From NCBI RefSeq assembly GCF_003347205.1, contig NZ_QQBJ01000037.1, forward strand, positions 1-33,103: a DNA stretch of 33,103 nt, given 5' to 3'. How positions within the stretch are numbered: position 1 is the stretch's first letter; every line of letters begins with the position of its first letter. Of this stretch, positions 8,203 to 16,160 are shown in pieces. Origin of the DNA: Mycolicibacterium moriokaense (GTDB lineage: Bacteria > Actinomycetota > Actinomycetes > Mycobacteriales > Mycobacteriaceae). The translations under genes were made by a program, and so were the position numbers. Under the pieces are notes generated by a model. The model did not search any database. It was not told where the DNA came from and was given only the letters and a program-made list of their open reading frames with translations.

Positions 8203-9636
8203 TTACCAATCGGCAAGTTCCGATTCCTGGGCGAGTAGCGGATCCCACACCTGATTGGCCGTTGGGTGTGGCGCGACAGCATGGCGTAGGAGACTGGTTG
8301 GGACTTTCGCGACGATGGCCAGGGTGGCTGCTTGAACAAGTTCGGAGAACTCCGGCCCGACGAATGTCGCCCCGAGCAGTGTGTTGGTCACGGCGTCAAT
8401 CACTAATTTCGCCCATCCCTCAAAGCCATCCCTGAACAGGGCGAGCTGCGACACTGTGTCGGGGTAGCGGGCGGTTCGCGTCCGTACCACGAACCCTTCA
8501 GCTCGCGCCTGGCTCTCTGTGCGCCCCACTTGGGCTACTTGAGGGTCGGTGAAGATGACTTGCGCAGCGCTGAAGGAGTCACGAACAGTCAGTTCGTCCT
8601 CCCACAGTTCTCGCCCCGCGGCCCTGGCCGCGATGATGTCGGCCACGACGCGGCCGTGGTATTGGGAGATGTGCGAGAGCTGAGCACGTCCGGTGGTATC
8701 GCCCAGTGCGTAGAGCCAGTTTCCGGTGACGCCGACGGCCTGTAGCCGATCGTTCACGGCAACGAACCCGCCATCTTGTAGGCCAACGGTTTCTAGTCCG
8801 ATGTTGTCGGTGTTGGCGCGCCGTCCGGCGGCGAGAACGATCTCGTCTACCTGGATGGACTGACCGTGGAACGTTGCGCGCGCTGGCCCGTCCGCCATTG
8901 GGCGGGCCACTGCTGACAACTCCGTCTCAAAGTGAATCGTGACGCCCTTCGTCCGCAGCGACTGCTCGACCAACTCGCGGGCTTCGGGTTCGCAGTTGCG
9001 AAGCAGCGTGTCCCCACGTACCAGAAGTGTTACCGCAGAGCCCAAACCGGTCAGGAGAGCCGCGAACTCAACAGCTACCACACCGCCACCCACCAGGAGC
9101 ACGCGAGGCGGCACCTGTGTCATGGTCGTCAAGTCCCGATTTGTCCAAGGGCGCGCTTGCGCCAACCCGGGTATCTCGGGCACGTTCGGGCGAGTGCCGG
9201 TCGCGACAACGACCGCGTGTCGGGCGGTCAAAACATCTTCGGTGTCATCGGCATACGCCACGCGCACCGTTCGTTGGCCGCTCAACCGGCCGAACCCATG
9301 AAGTACCGCTATCCCGGCCTGCCGCAATGAAGCTACTCGACTTTGATCCGAAAGATGCTCGACGATCGCATCCCGTTTCGTGAAGACGGCTGGGAGGTCC
9401 AAACTGCCGTCCGAAATAGTCTCTCGCACACCAGGAACCGCCTTCGCCAGATTGAACACCTCGATCGGACGGAGCAATGCCCTGGTCGGATTGCAAGCCC
9501 AATAACGACACTCCCCACCGACCAGACGATCTTCAACGAGCGCTGCCGAAAGGCCTGCCGATGCAAGTTTCCGCACGGCGGCCACCGCGCCGACGCCTCC
9601 GCCTATCACGATCACGTCGAACTCGTTGCCAGTCAT
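8203..9636 (-). CDS. Pyridine nucleotide-disulfide oxidoreductase, mercuric-reductase-like, with altered C-terminal dyad
   Basis: 477 aa from ATG at 9636 (complement), with AAGGTGAAG just upstream. The FAD motif IGGGVGAVAAV is at residues 11-21, followed by GGECRYWACNPTRALLRP with the CxxxxC redox pair (Cys43/Cys48). The NAD loop LLVGGGVVAVEFAALL and the second FAD contact YALGDTTG follow. The C-terminus reads APHPTANQVW where lipoamide dehydrogenases have H-P-T-x-x-E: the His is kept and the Glu is replaced by Gln, so classic dithiol chemistry may be altered. Such CxxxxC-containing reductases of unassigned substrate are common in actinobacteria. E. coli RclA, a Cu(II) reductase of the rcl operon, belongs to the same superfamily. 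Together with the DUF417 gene this is suggestive only. Confidence 0.8.
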   Translation of the reverse strand: MTGNEFDVIVIGGGVGAVAAVRKLASAGLSAALVEDRLVGGECRYWACNPTRALLRPIEVFNLAKAVPGVRETISDGSLDLPAVFTKRDAIVEHLSDQSRVASLRQAGIAVLHGFGRLSGQRTVRVAYADDTEDVLTARHAVVVATGTRPNVPEIPGLAQARPWTNRDLTTMTQVPPRVLLVGGGVVAVEFAALLTGLGSAVTLLVRGDTLLRNCEPEARELVEQSLRTKGVTIHFETELSAVARPMADGPARATFHGQSIQVDEIVLAAGRRANTDNIGLETVGLQDGGFVAVNDRLQAVGVTGNWLYALGDTTGRAQLSHISQYHGRVVADIIAARAAGRELWEDELTVRDSFSAAQVIFTDPQVAQVGRTESQARAEGFVVRTRTARYPDTVSQLALFRDGFEGWAKLVIDAVTNTLLGATFVGPEFSELVQAATLAIVAKVPTSLLRHAVAPHPTANQVWDPLLAQESELADW

Positions 9637-9793
9637 ATCTGTCTTCACCTTCGATGATCGTTGTGCAGTTGTGCCCGTGTGAGGCTCAACCGCTGCAACG
9701 AACGAGCCCACGTCGGACCATTCGGGGCCGGTACGCGGCCCATTGCGAACACGGCGGCGCGACGCGATCGCGTAGGACATTTCGTCGAATTAC

Positions 9794-11263
9794 TTACGGA
9801 GACTCGCCGTGCGCCGGTGAAGCCGTCCGGGCGCCGGACGCTTTTTGGTAGCGAAGCTCATCGGCATACATTTGCTCGTCGCTCGGGTGCATCGTTGCAG
9901 ATGCCGACATGAATTCCTCGCTGACCGAGAACCGCGCCAGCGACGATTGGGCAAATCCGATCGAGACCAGCGGACGGGCAAACAATGAGTTGATGAGGTA
10001 TCCTAATGCGACGGCCAGCCGGTTGGCGTTACGGGGTATCGCGTACAAGTGATAGAGCCGGGTCACCACCTTCGCAGCGAATCCTGACAGCTGAACGTTG
10101 AGCGGGTCGGCAACCGCGAACCCGGGGCCCAGGTCGACAACCGTTCCTAGATCACGGTGCCGATATTTCTGTGTGTGGCCGTAACCGAGGCTGGCAGCGA
10201 CGTTTCGGGCGAGCACTTTGCCCTGCCGGCTGGCGTGTTGTGCTGTTGGCGGCGTTATCTTTCCAGGGTTGGTGGCATCGGGCACTGCCGCGGCGTCACC
10301 GCCAGCGTAGACGCCGTCAAAACCGGGCACCTGGAGATCCGATCCGACCTTGAGTCGGCCCTTTTCAGTGGGCAACCCCGTTGCTGGGATGACGGGGTTC
10401 GCGACCACGCCGGCCACCCACGCGACGGTATAGGTGGGGATGCGGGTTCCGTCGCTGAGGGCAACATGATCGGGCGCAACCCGGGAAAGGGTGGCACCGA
10501 CAAGGATCTCCACGCCGCGCCGTCTGAGCACCTTCTCCGCCCGTGCGGCCAACGCGGCGCTGAGTTCCGGCATCATTCGTCCTGAGCGTTCGACGAGAAT
10601 CAACCGGACTTCACCGGGTTCGAATCCGAACTCGTGCGCTGCCACGGTGGCCATCGCGCACAGTTGTGCGATGAGTTCTGTTCCGGAGTAGGAAGATCCA
10701 ACGACTACGACAGTCCTGCGTGCGGCGGCGCGTTCACGGTCACCGTCAGTGCGAGACAGTTCGAACTGCTCGATGATGTGGTCCCGGAGGTAGAGCGCCT
10801 GCGATATGGATTTGAGGCCGCGTGCATGCTCGGCCAATCCCGGAATGTCGAACAGGCGGCTGATTGAGCCGGGAGTAAGGACGAGTCGATCCCACGAGAG
10901 CTCGTAGGAGGTGTTCTCTTGGTCGCGACAGTGCAGCGAACGCGCGGTCAAGTCCACCGAATCGACGTAGGCCCGAACCAGCCGGACCCCCGGCAGCCTG
11001 TCGGTCAGGGGCACTGTCGCGAAACGAGGGTCGATCGTTCCACCGGCGACTTCGGGGAGAAGGGGGGTGTACAGCAGATAGTCAACGGGCGAGATCAGGG
11101 TCACGGAGGCGTCGGAGCGGTGCCGCCGTAGCAGCCTGCTGAGGCGGCGTGCACATTCAAAACCGGCGAAGCCGCTACCAACGATCACAATTGACGGAGT
11201 ACGCGTGGTGTCTTCGCGGCGGCGGGTGTTGACCGAACCGGCACGTCTTCGGGTCGGACGCAT
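9794..11263 (-). CDS. Type II NADH dehydrogenase (NDH-2)-like flavoprotein
   Basis: 489 aa. The start at 11263 (complement) is chosen for GGGAG 5-6 nt upstream; an upstream in-frame ATG at 11413 would add an Arg-rich leader that looks non-coding. Motifs: IVIVGSGFAGFECARRL (FAD), PVDYLLYTPLLPEVAGGTI (characteristic NDH-2 LLYTPLL segment), VVVVGSSYSGTELIAQL (NADH site, GSSYSG instead of the usual GGGxTG) and VYAGGDAAAVP (second FAD contact). The C-terminal stretch LGYLINSLFARPLVSIG is the membrane-anchoring amphipathic region. Expected role: non-proton-pumping electron transfer from NADH to menaquinone at the inner membrane face. Operator copy 4 lies upstream on the same strand with a leader of about 170 nt, so this gene joins the same regulon. 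Confidence 0.85.
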   Translation of the reverse strand: MRPTRRRAGSVNTRRREDTTRTPSIVIVGSGFAGFECARRLSRLLRRHRSDASVTLISPVDYLLYTPLLPEVAGGTIDPRFATVPLTDRLPGVRLVRAYVDSVDLTARSLHCRDQENTSYELSWDRLVLTPGSISRLFDIPGLAEHARGLKSISQALYLRDHIIEQFELSRTDGDRERAAARRTVVVVGSSYSGTELIAQLCAMATVAAHEFGFEPGEVRLILVERSGRMMPELSAALAARAEKVLRRRGVEILVGATLSRVAPDHVALSDGTRIPTYTVAWVAGVVANPVIPATGLPTEKGRLKVGSDLQVPGFDGVYAGGDAAAVPDATNPGKITPPTAQHASRQGKVLARNVAASLGYGHTQKYRHRDLGTVVDLGPGFAVADPLNVQLSGFAAKVVTRLYHLYAIPRNANRLAVALGYLINSLFARPLVSIGFAQSSLARFSVSEEFMSASATMHPSDEQMYADELRYQKASGARTASPAHGESP

Positions 11264-11439
11264 GTGATCTCCCGTGGTTGCGGGGCGTCGGAGGATTCTG
11301 TGACGCAGGGGCGTGCGCCGCAGTGCGGCGTGTCCGCGCCATGCAGACCGAATGGTCATATCGTCCAGTCTTTGCCTCCGACGCCGAGGGTCGGACTGTG
11401 TTCGCGGTTGCATCGTGTGCAGTTGTGCTTCGACAATCG

Positions 11440-11497
11440 AGCATGTCGCCGCGTCGGGTGAATGGTCATCATCCGTGGCTCAGGATCACCCGGGTGA
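11440..11497 (-). promoter_or_regulatory. Composite promoter/operator, copy 4 (minus strand)
   Basis: On the complement: perfect dyad TCACCCGGGTGA (11497-11486), 11-nt gap, GGATGATGAC (11474-11465), CATTCACCCG, 9 nt, and CATGCT (11445-11440). It is the only copy on the minus strand and it faces the NDH-2 gene, also on the minus strand, which supports a directional promoter role rather than a strand-neutral repeat. Confidence 0.8.
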
Positions 11498-11539
11498 TCT
11501 GTGTCAGGAAACCGGGCAAGGTGTTCTCCGGTGTGACTT

Positions 11540-12105
11540 CAGTTGCTGGACCGGCTGTTTGTCGGTGCCCGACAATGTGGAGTTGAGCAGATCCGAGGCG
11601 TGTTCGAGCGGCGTGGTCTGGTCGTTGCCGTCGAGTGTCCACGTAGGTGGGGCTCATCAACACCACATCGCCGCCGATCGCGGGAACACCACTCGAAGAT
11701 CGTTGTGCGTGCTGCAGATATGCCTCCAAGAACGCGGTCTCGCCCGCACGGGCCACAACCGCAAGCGATCCCCCGGTTTGCTGACCGCGGTGGAACGCGA
11801 GGATGCCAGGTTTCTGCGGTTGATGGCCATGACGCCGAGCGCGGTCGCCGACATTGTGCAAGATGCCCTGCGGACCAATGCAGATGCGTCGCTGCTGAGT
11901 CTGGCCGATAAAGCCCACGGCAACCCCGTTGCCGCTAACGAAGCTGCTGTGAGGACTGGACGAGGAAGGCTGGCTCGATGTCGGCGGCGGCCGCGCCGTC
12001 GCCACCGGAGACAGGTTGCCGCGCCGGCTCAGCGACACCACGCGGCAGCGACTCAACCAGCTCTTCAACGCCGCGAGCCAACTCTGTCCATTGACACACC
12101 TCTAG
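11540..12105 (+). pseudogene. Decayed fragment of a LuxR-family ATPase regulator
   Basis: Pieces in more than one frame match the central part of the intact LuxR protein encoded at 12941. The segment RLMAMTPSAVADIVQDALRT plus LSLADKAHGNP (about 11815-11930) parallels RLAAMTPNAVADMVCDAV and LNLAAKAHGNP. After an in-frame TGA (11949-11951) the frame continues GLDEEGWLDVGGGRAVATG and LPRRLSDTTRQRL (to about 12090), parallel to GLGEEDRLNLSGGRAVATG and LPRRLGATMHQRL. A weaker Walker-B-like trace precedes it near 11630. No start, P-loop or HTH remains. It is probably the remnant of a duplicated regulator gene. Confidence 0.65.
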
Positions 12106-12158
12106 GCGTACCGTGCAAATCTGGGCCGCGCTGCCACACGTACGAAGAGGGTAAGAGC

Positions 12159-12686
12159 ATGGCGGACGTAACGCGTACAGACCTGACACGGATGTCACAA
12201 GACAAGAGAATCTGGTCAGCCGCAACGATTTTTGCGAGAGCGGCGCTTGCAGCGGCGTTCCTGTCGGCCGTGGCCGATCGGTTCGGGTTATGGGGACAGC
12301 CCGGGACTAGCCAGGTCGGTTGGGGAAACTTCGAGACGTTCACACAGTACGCGCAGACTCTTGCCCCATACCTACCTGCCAAACTAGTCAGTGCTGTCGC
12401 ATGGGGTTCCACCGTCGTCGAAATCCTGCTTGGCAGTGCTTTGCTTTTGGGGGTGAAAGTACGTTGGGCTGCGCTCGGCAGCGCCGCAACACTTGTCGTG
12501 TTCGCCGTGTCGATGTTCGTCTTCGGCGGCTTCGAGACACCGCTGAGTGCATCGGTTTTCAGCGCCGCCGCGGCTGCGCTACTTCTCGCGTTGGCACCGC
12601 CAGGAACCTACCCAGCCAGCGTCGACCATCTGCGCGAATCCATGCGACGCTCGACGCCGCCGTCAACCGCGCCGCCGACTGGCTGA
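12159..12686 (+). CDS. DoxX-family membrane protein
   Basis: 175 aa; ATG 12159 has GAAGAGGG at 12144-12151. About four transmembrane helices are visible: the first carries ARAALAAAFLSAVADRFGLWG, then LVSAVAWGSTVVEILLGSALLLG, WAALGSAATLVVFAVSMFVFGG and SVFSAAAAALLLALAPPG. The VADRFGLWG...VGWGNFETF segment is typical of actinobacterial DoxX/DoxD-like proteins as I remember them. DoxX proteins (for example in M. tuberculosis) have been linked to membrane complexes handling oxidative and thiol stress. The gene is alone; a decayed LuxR fragment precedes it and the intact LuxR ATPase follows. The frameshifted copy at 4325 is its paralogue. Confidence 0.8.
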   Translation: MADVTRTDLTRMSQDKRIWSAATIFARAALAAAFLSAVADRFGLWGQPGTSQVGWGNFETFTQYAQTLAPYLPAKLVSAVAWGSTVVEILLGSALLLGVKVRWAALGSAATLVVFAVSMFVFGGFETPLSASVFSAAAAALLLALAPPGTYPASVDHLRESMRRSTPPSTAPPTG

Positions 12687-12843
12687 TGGCGCCAGTGTCG
12701 TGAGCAATGCGCATCCCGTCGCGTGCGGGCGTCGCCGTTAGCCGCGCCCGCGCTGAGAGGCGAAGCAAAAGCTGAGAACGGCTGCCAATTGCGCAGTCCA
12801 GTGCGATCACAGCAAATGGGGCGGCGGAACACAGGAACACGCA

Positions 12844-12849
12844 TATACT
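12844..12849 (+). promoter_or_regulatory. Candidate -10 element for the first LuxR gene
   Basis: A perfect TATACT at 12844-12849 lies 92 nt before GTG 12941. I see no good -35 17-18 nt upstream (GC-rich there), so the call rests on the -10 alone. No GGGTGA operator occurs in 12687-12940. Confidence 0.3.
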
Positions 12850-12940
12850 TGCTGCCAACGTTAGCGGTGGCGAGAACTGTGGACGACACAATTGGGAGAT
12901 CTTCCGCCCGCCTACTTCATGTCGGTGGGCGGCGGTTTGC

Positions 12941-15730
12941 GTGAGCACCGCGAGGGCGTCGGGGAAGGTTCGCATACCACCGATTCGTGGGCGGGCGGCA
13001 GAGCTCGAGGAGATCGGCGCGCTGATCGCGGCGTTGGCTCAGGGGCGAGGGGCCGTACTGGTCATCGAGGGGCCGCCAGGCATCGGGAAGAGCCGCTTGC
13101 TGACCGAGGTTTTGGCGCTCGCCGAGAAGGCCGGTGTTCGCGCACTATTCGGCGAGGCGTTCGAGTATCAGCAGACGGTGCCGTTTTTCTCGCTGTTCAT
13201 GGCGACCCTGAGCGCGGATCCCCCGGTCGGCGATGCTGAGGCGCTGCGCAGGCTGGGCGGCTCGGCGGATCTGCGCTACTGGGTAGTGCACGATCTGGCC
13301 GACGCGATCCATGCGGCGGCCGCGCAGACCCCCCTGGTGATCATGTTGGAGGACATCCACTGGGCCGATAATGGAACGCTGTTGGCGCTGCGGTCGCTGG
13401 CCGTGCGTTCCGATGTGGCGGTGTTGTGGGTTCTGACCGCGCGCACAGGGGCGGGCGGGCCGGCGGTGCAGGAGACGTTGTCGGTGCTGCAGAGAGCGAA
13501 TGCCACATCATTGCGATTGGCGGCCATGACGCCGAACGCGGTCGCCGACATGGTCTGCGACGCGGTGCGGGCGAGGGCGGATGTGTCGCTGCTGAATTTG
13601 GCCGCTAAGGCGCACGGGAATCCGTTTTTGGTCAGCGAGCTGGTCGGGGGGCTGGGTGAGGAGGACCGGCTCAATCTTTCCGGCGGCCGTGCGGTGGCCA
13701 CCGGATATGGGCTGCCGCGGCGTCTTGGCGCAACGATGCACCAGCGGCTGGACGTGCTCTCCGGTGAGACATCAGAGGTGGTGCGGGTGGCCGCGGTACT
13801 GCCCGACCGGTTCTCGGCCGGGCTGTTGGCCGCGATGCTGGACCGCCAGCCGGCGTCGTTGATGTCGGCGCTCGAGGAGGCAGTGCGCGCGGACCTGCTC
13901 GTCGACGACGGTGAGCGGCTGCGGTTTCGGCATGACTTGCTGCGTGAGGCCACCCGGCAGTCGTTGCCGCAATCGTTGCGCCGAGCGATGGAGCGCCAAT
14001 CGGCGTCGGTGATGCTGGGGCTGGGTGCAACGCCGGCCGAGGTGGCCACTCAGCTGGCGCGCAGCGCCGAGCCCGGAGACATGGAAGCGGTCGATGCGCT
14101 GCGCCAAGCCGTGAAATCGGTTGGCCGCGGCGATGCGAGTGCGGCGGCGGACCTGAGCAAGCGCGCACTGGAATTGTTGCCCGCCGATGACGCTGAGCAC
14201 GGGCCACTAGTAGCAGAAACGGTGGAGTGGCTCAACCGGGCCAGCCGCTACGGCGAGGCGGAAGAATTGGCCGGCGTGGCGCTCGCGGAGGCGGCCTCCC
14301 CCGAAGTCGAGGCTGAGATCCGCCTCCGGCTTCCAACGCATACCAAGCAAAGTTCCCCCCAGCGGGTAGAGGAGAACCGCCGAGCGCTGCAGTTGAGCGG
14401 CATCAGCGAGGTCACCCGGACACGGCACCTGTCATGGCTGGCCTACAACCTTGTGTTGCAGGACAAAAACGGGCAATCGCGCACCGCGGCCGACGAAGCT
14501 GCCGCCGCTGCGGCTGCCACCGGTGACCTCGAGGCCACCATCATGGCCGAGGTCACCCACGCTTTGCTCGATTCCGGTGAGGGATACGCGGCGCGCGCAC
14601 TAGAACGCATCGAACGGCTTCGCTCACTCGCCTACACGAATGAAACGGCGTTGGCACACGCCTATGCCGGGATGTTCCACGCAAACCTGCTGGCAGTGAT
14701 CGGCCGATTGGACGACGCGACCACCCGAGTCGCCGAAGGCATAGGGCAAGCGCGCCGCGAGGGCAACTCATTGGCCCTCACTACCTGGGCCGTCTATAGC
14801 GGGTGGGTCCACCTCGCTGCGGGCCGATTGTCGGCCGCTCGCGACGCGGCTGATTCTCTGCCGCCTCCACAGCCGACAGGCGCGACGGAGCAGGACGTAC
14901 ATCGGATGCTGATCCTCACCGAGGTGGCGGTGCACACCGATGACCGGAACTTGTTGCAGCAGACGGCGAATGACGCACGCGATGCCCACTTCGGTGCACC
15001 TGGCCAACTTCGAGCATCGGCGTATGTGCTGACGCGGGCGGCGTGGTATCGCGGCGACATTCATGAAGCAGCGCGTTGGCTTGGCGAGATCAGCTTACTG
15101 GGGACACCCCTTTTCCCCCATGCATTGGTTCGGCTGATCTTGGGTGCGCGGGTGGCCTCGGCGGCAGGTGATGCCGGCTTGCGCGCGCGGGTCCTTCAGG
15201 CCGCCGAAGTGCTTGAGCGTGAGCAACCCGCTGTCCCGCTGTTGGCGGCGGTAGCAGGATATGCCCGCGGGATACTGGAACGTGACGAGCAGGCGCTGGT
15301 GGTTGCGGCGGGGTTGCTCAAATCGTCGGAGCGGCCGCTTCTTTACGCAAGCGCTGCCGAGGACGCCGGCGGCGAGCTGAGTCGCGCGCAGCGCAACGCC
15401 GAGGCGCTTGAACAGCTCAACGCCGCATTCGACACCTACATCGAGTGCGAAGCGTTTGCCGATGCTCGCCGGGTCGGCCGCGCGCTGCGCCGCTTGGGCG
15501 TGGAACGGCGCATCGTCACGCATCCGCGGGCAAAAACGGGCTGGGACAGCCTCACCGACTCCGAACTCACGGTCGTCAATCTGATCGCACAAGGCGCGAC
15601 CAACCGCTCCGTCGCACAGCAACTGCACCTATCCCCCCACACGGTGAAAACGCATCTACACAATGCCTTCGCCAAGCTCGGCGTCACGTCTCGGGCTCAA
15701 CTGACGCAACTCATGCATCGCTCGGATTAA
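12941..15730 (+). CDS. Large LuxR-family transcriptional regulator with AAA-type ATPase
   Basis: 929 aa from GTG 12941. The N-terminal ATPase has Walker A GPPGIGKS (residues 44-51) and Walker B PLVIMLEDIHWAD (about 130-142). A long helical, TPR-like middle follows (about 350-860). The C-terminal LuxR/GerE helix-turn-helix is LTDSELTVVNLIAQGATNRS, then VAQQLHLSPHTVKTHLHNAF and AKLGVTSRAQL (about 867-920). This is the LAL architecture: an ATP-dependent, signal-gated DNA-binding activator. Signal and targets cannot be read from sequence. The weak start context leaves the exact N-terminus uncertain, but the P-loop spacing suits this start. It is a candidate regulator of the nine-copy operator, though no copy precedes its own gene. 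A fragment of a relative is at 11540-12105. Confidence 0.88.
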   Translation: MSTARASGKVRIPPIRGRAAELEEIGALIAALAQGRGAVLVIEGPPGIGKSRLLTEVLALAEKAGVRALFGEAFEYQQTVPFFSLFMATLSADPPVGDAEALRRLGGSADLRYWVVHDLADAIHAAAAQTPLVIMLEDIHWADNGTLLALRSLAVRSDVAVLWVLTARTGAGGPAVQETLSVLQRANATSLRLAAMTPNAVADMVCDAVRARADVSLLNLAAKAHGNPFLVSELVGGLGEEDRLNLSGGRAVATGYGLPRRLGATMHQRLDVLSGETSEVVRVAAVLPDRFSAGLLAAMLDRQPASLMSALEEAVRADLLVDDGERLRFRHDLLREATRQSLPQSLRRAMERQSASVMLGLGATPAEVATQLARSAEPGDMEAVDALRQAVKSVGRGDASAAADLSKRALELLPADDAEHGPLVAETVEWLNRASRYGEAEELAGVALAEAASPEVEAEIRLRLPTHTKQSSPQRVEENRRALQLSGISEVTRTRHLSWLAYNLVLQDKNGQSRTAADEAAAAAAATGDLEATIMAEVTHALLDSGEGYAARALERIERLRSLAYTNETALAHAYAGMFHANLLAVIGRLDDATTRVAEGIGQARREGNSLALTTWAVYSGWVHLAAGRLSAARDAADSLPPPQPTGATEQDVHRMLILTEVAVHTDDRNLLQQTANDARDAHFGAPGQLRASAYVLTRAAWYRGDIHEAARWLGEISLLGTPLFPHALVRLILGARVASAAGDAGLRARVLQAAEVLEREQPAVPLLAAVAGYARGILERDEQALVVAAGLLKSSERPLLYASAAEDAGGELSRAQRNAEALEQLNAAFDTYIECEAFADARRVGRALRRLGVERRIVTHPRAKTGWDSLTDSELTVVNLIAQGATNRSVAQQLHLSPHTVKTHLHNAFAKLGVTSRAQLTQLMHRSD

Positions 15731-15850
15731 CCAGTTCGTCAAATATCGAGGTCACTAGGCATACGCCGACCCGGCCCTAAAGATCACCCGCGGGGCGATA
15801 TGCCGGCCGTGCGCGCGCTGCCAACGTAGTCATTGACCCTGGATCGCCGC

Positions 15851-15882
15851 GACCGCCGCAGCTCGACCGCCGCAGCTCGACC
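15851..15882 (+). repeat. Perfect 14-bp tandem duplication
   Basis: GACCGCCGCAGCTC occurs twice in direct succession (15851-15864, 15865-15878), followed by GACC, the start of a third unit. It lies between the two LuxR-family genes, upstream of the small membrane peptide frame. Confidence 0.75.
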
Positions 15883-15929
15883 AGGAACCGGCGCCGGAGG
15901 GCAATGGACACAGAGGAATCGAGAAATCG

Positions 15930-16016
15930 ATGATGAGCACAGTGTTGGGAATGTTGATGATGATGCCGGTGGTGTTCGGCGTCGGCGGCTACGCGTTGGT
16001 CTCCCGACGGCCATGA
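15930..16016 (+). CDS. Possible 28-aa single-pass membrane peptide
   Basis: The frame reads MMSTVLGMLMMMPVVFGVGG then YALVSRRP and stops at 16014-16016. It is a Met-rich hydrophobic helix with a positively charged C-terminus, the usual look of small bacterial membrane peptides. A purine-rich GAGGAA lies about 12 nt before the first ATG, a little far. It sits between two regulator genes and ends about 30 bp before a strong inverted repeat. No homology claimed; function unknown. Confidence 0.4.
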   Translation: MMSTVLGMLMMMPVVFGVGGYALVSRRP

Positions 16017-16046
16017 GCACGAGATGACGACGACGGGCGCCCCGCA

Positions 16047-16089
16047 GGCGTCTCACGTTGAGACGCCGACTCACCCCATGTTGAGACGC
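16047..16089 (+). promoter_or_regulatory. Inverted repeat plus direct repeat upstream of the MalT-like regulator
   Basis: GGCGTCTCA-CGT-TGAGACGCC is a perfect 9-bp stem with a 3-nt loop (16047-16067). The right arm GTTGAGACGC recurs in direct orientation at 16080-16089. It ends about 70 bp before GTG 16161. It could be an operator for the regulator gene (autoregulation), or a hairpin in the transcript ending the small-peptide frame; there is no T-run, which argues against a simple intrinsic terminator. Confidence 0.5.
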
Positions 16090-16160
16090 GCACTCTCCGC
16101 GCACGGCGGTGTCCTGGGTCGCAGGAGTCAATGTATCGATGGGAAAAGAGGAGAACCACA

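Noticed and set aside
11264-11413. N-terminal extension of NDH-2 from 11413
   Set aside because: The extra 50 residues are Arg-rich with no protein character, while 11263 has GGGAG correctly spaced and leads straight to the FAD motif.
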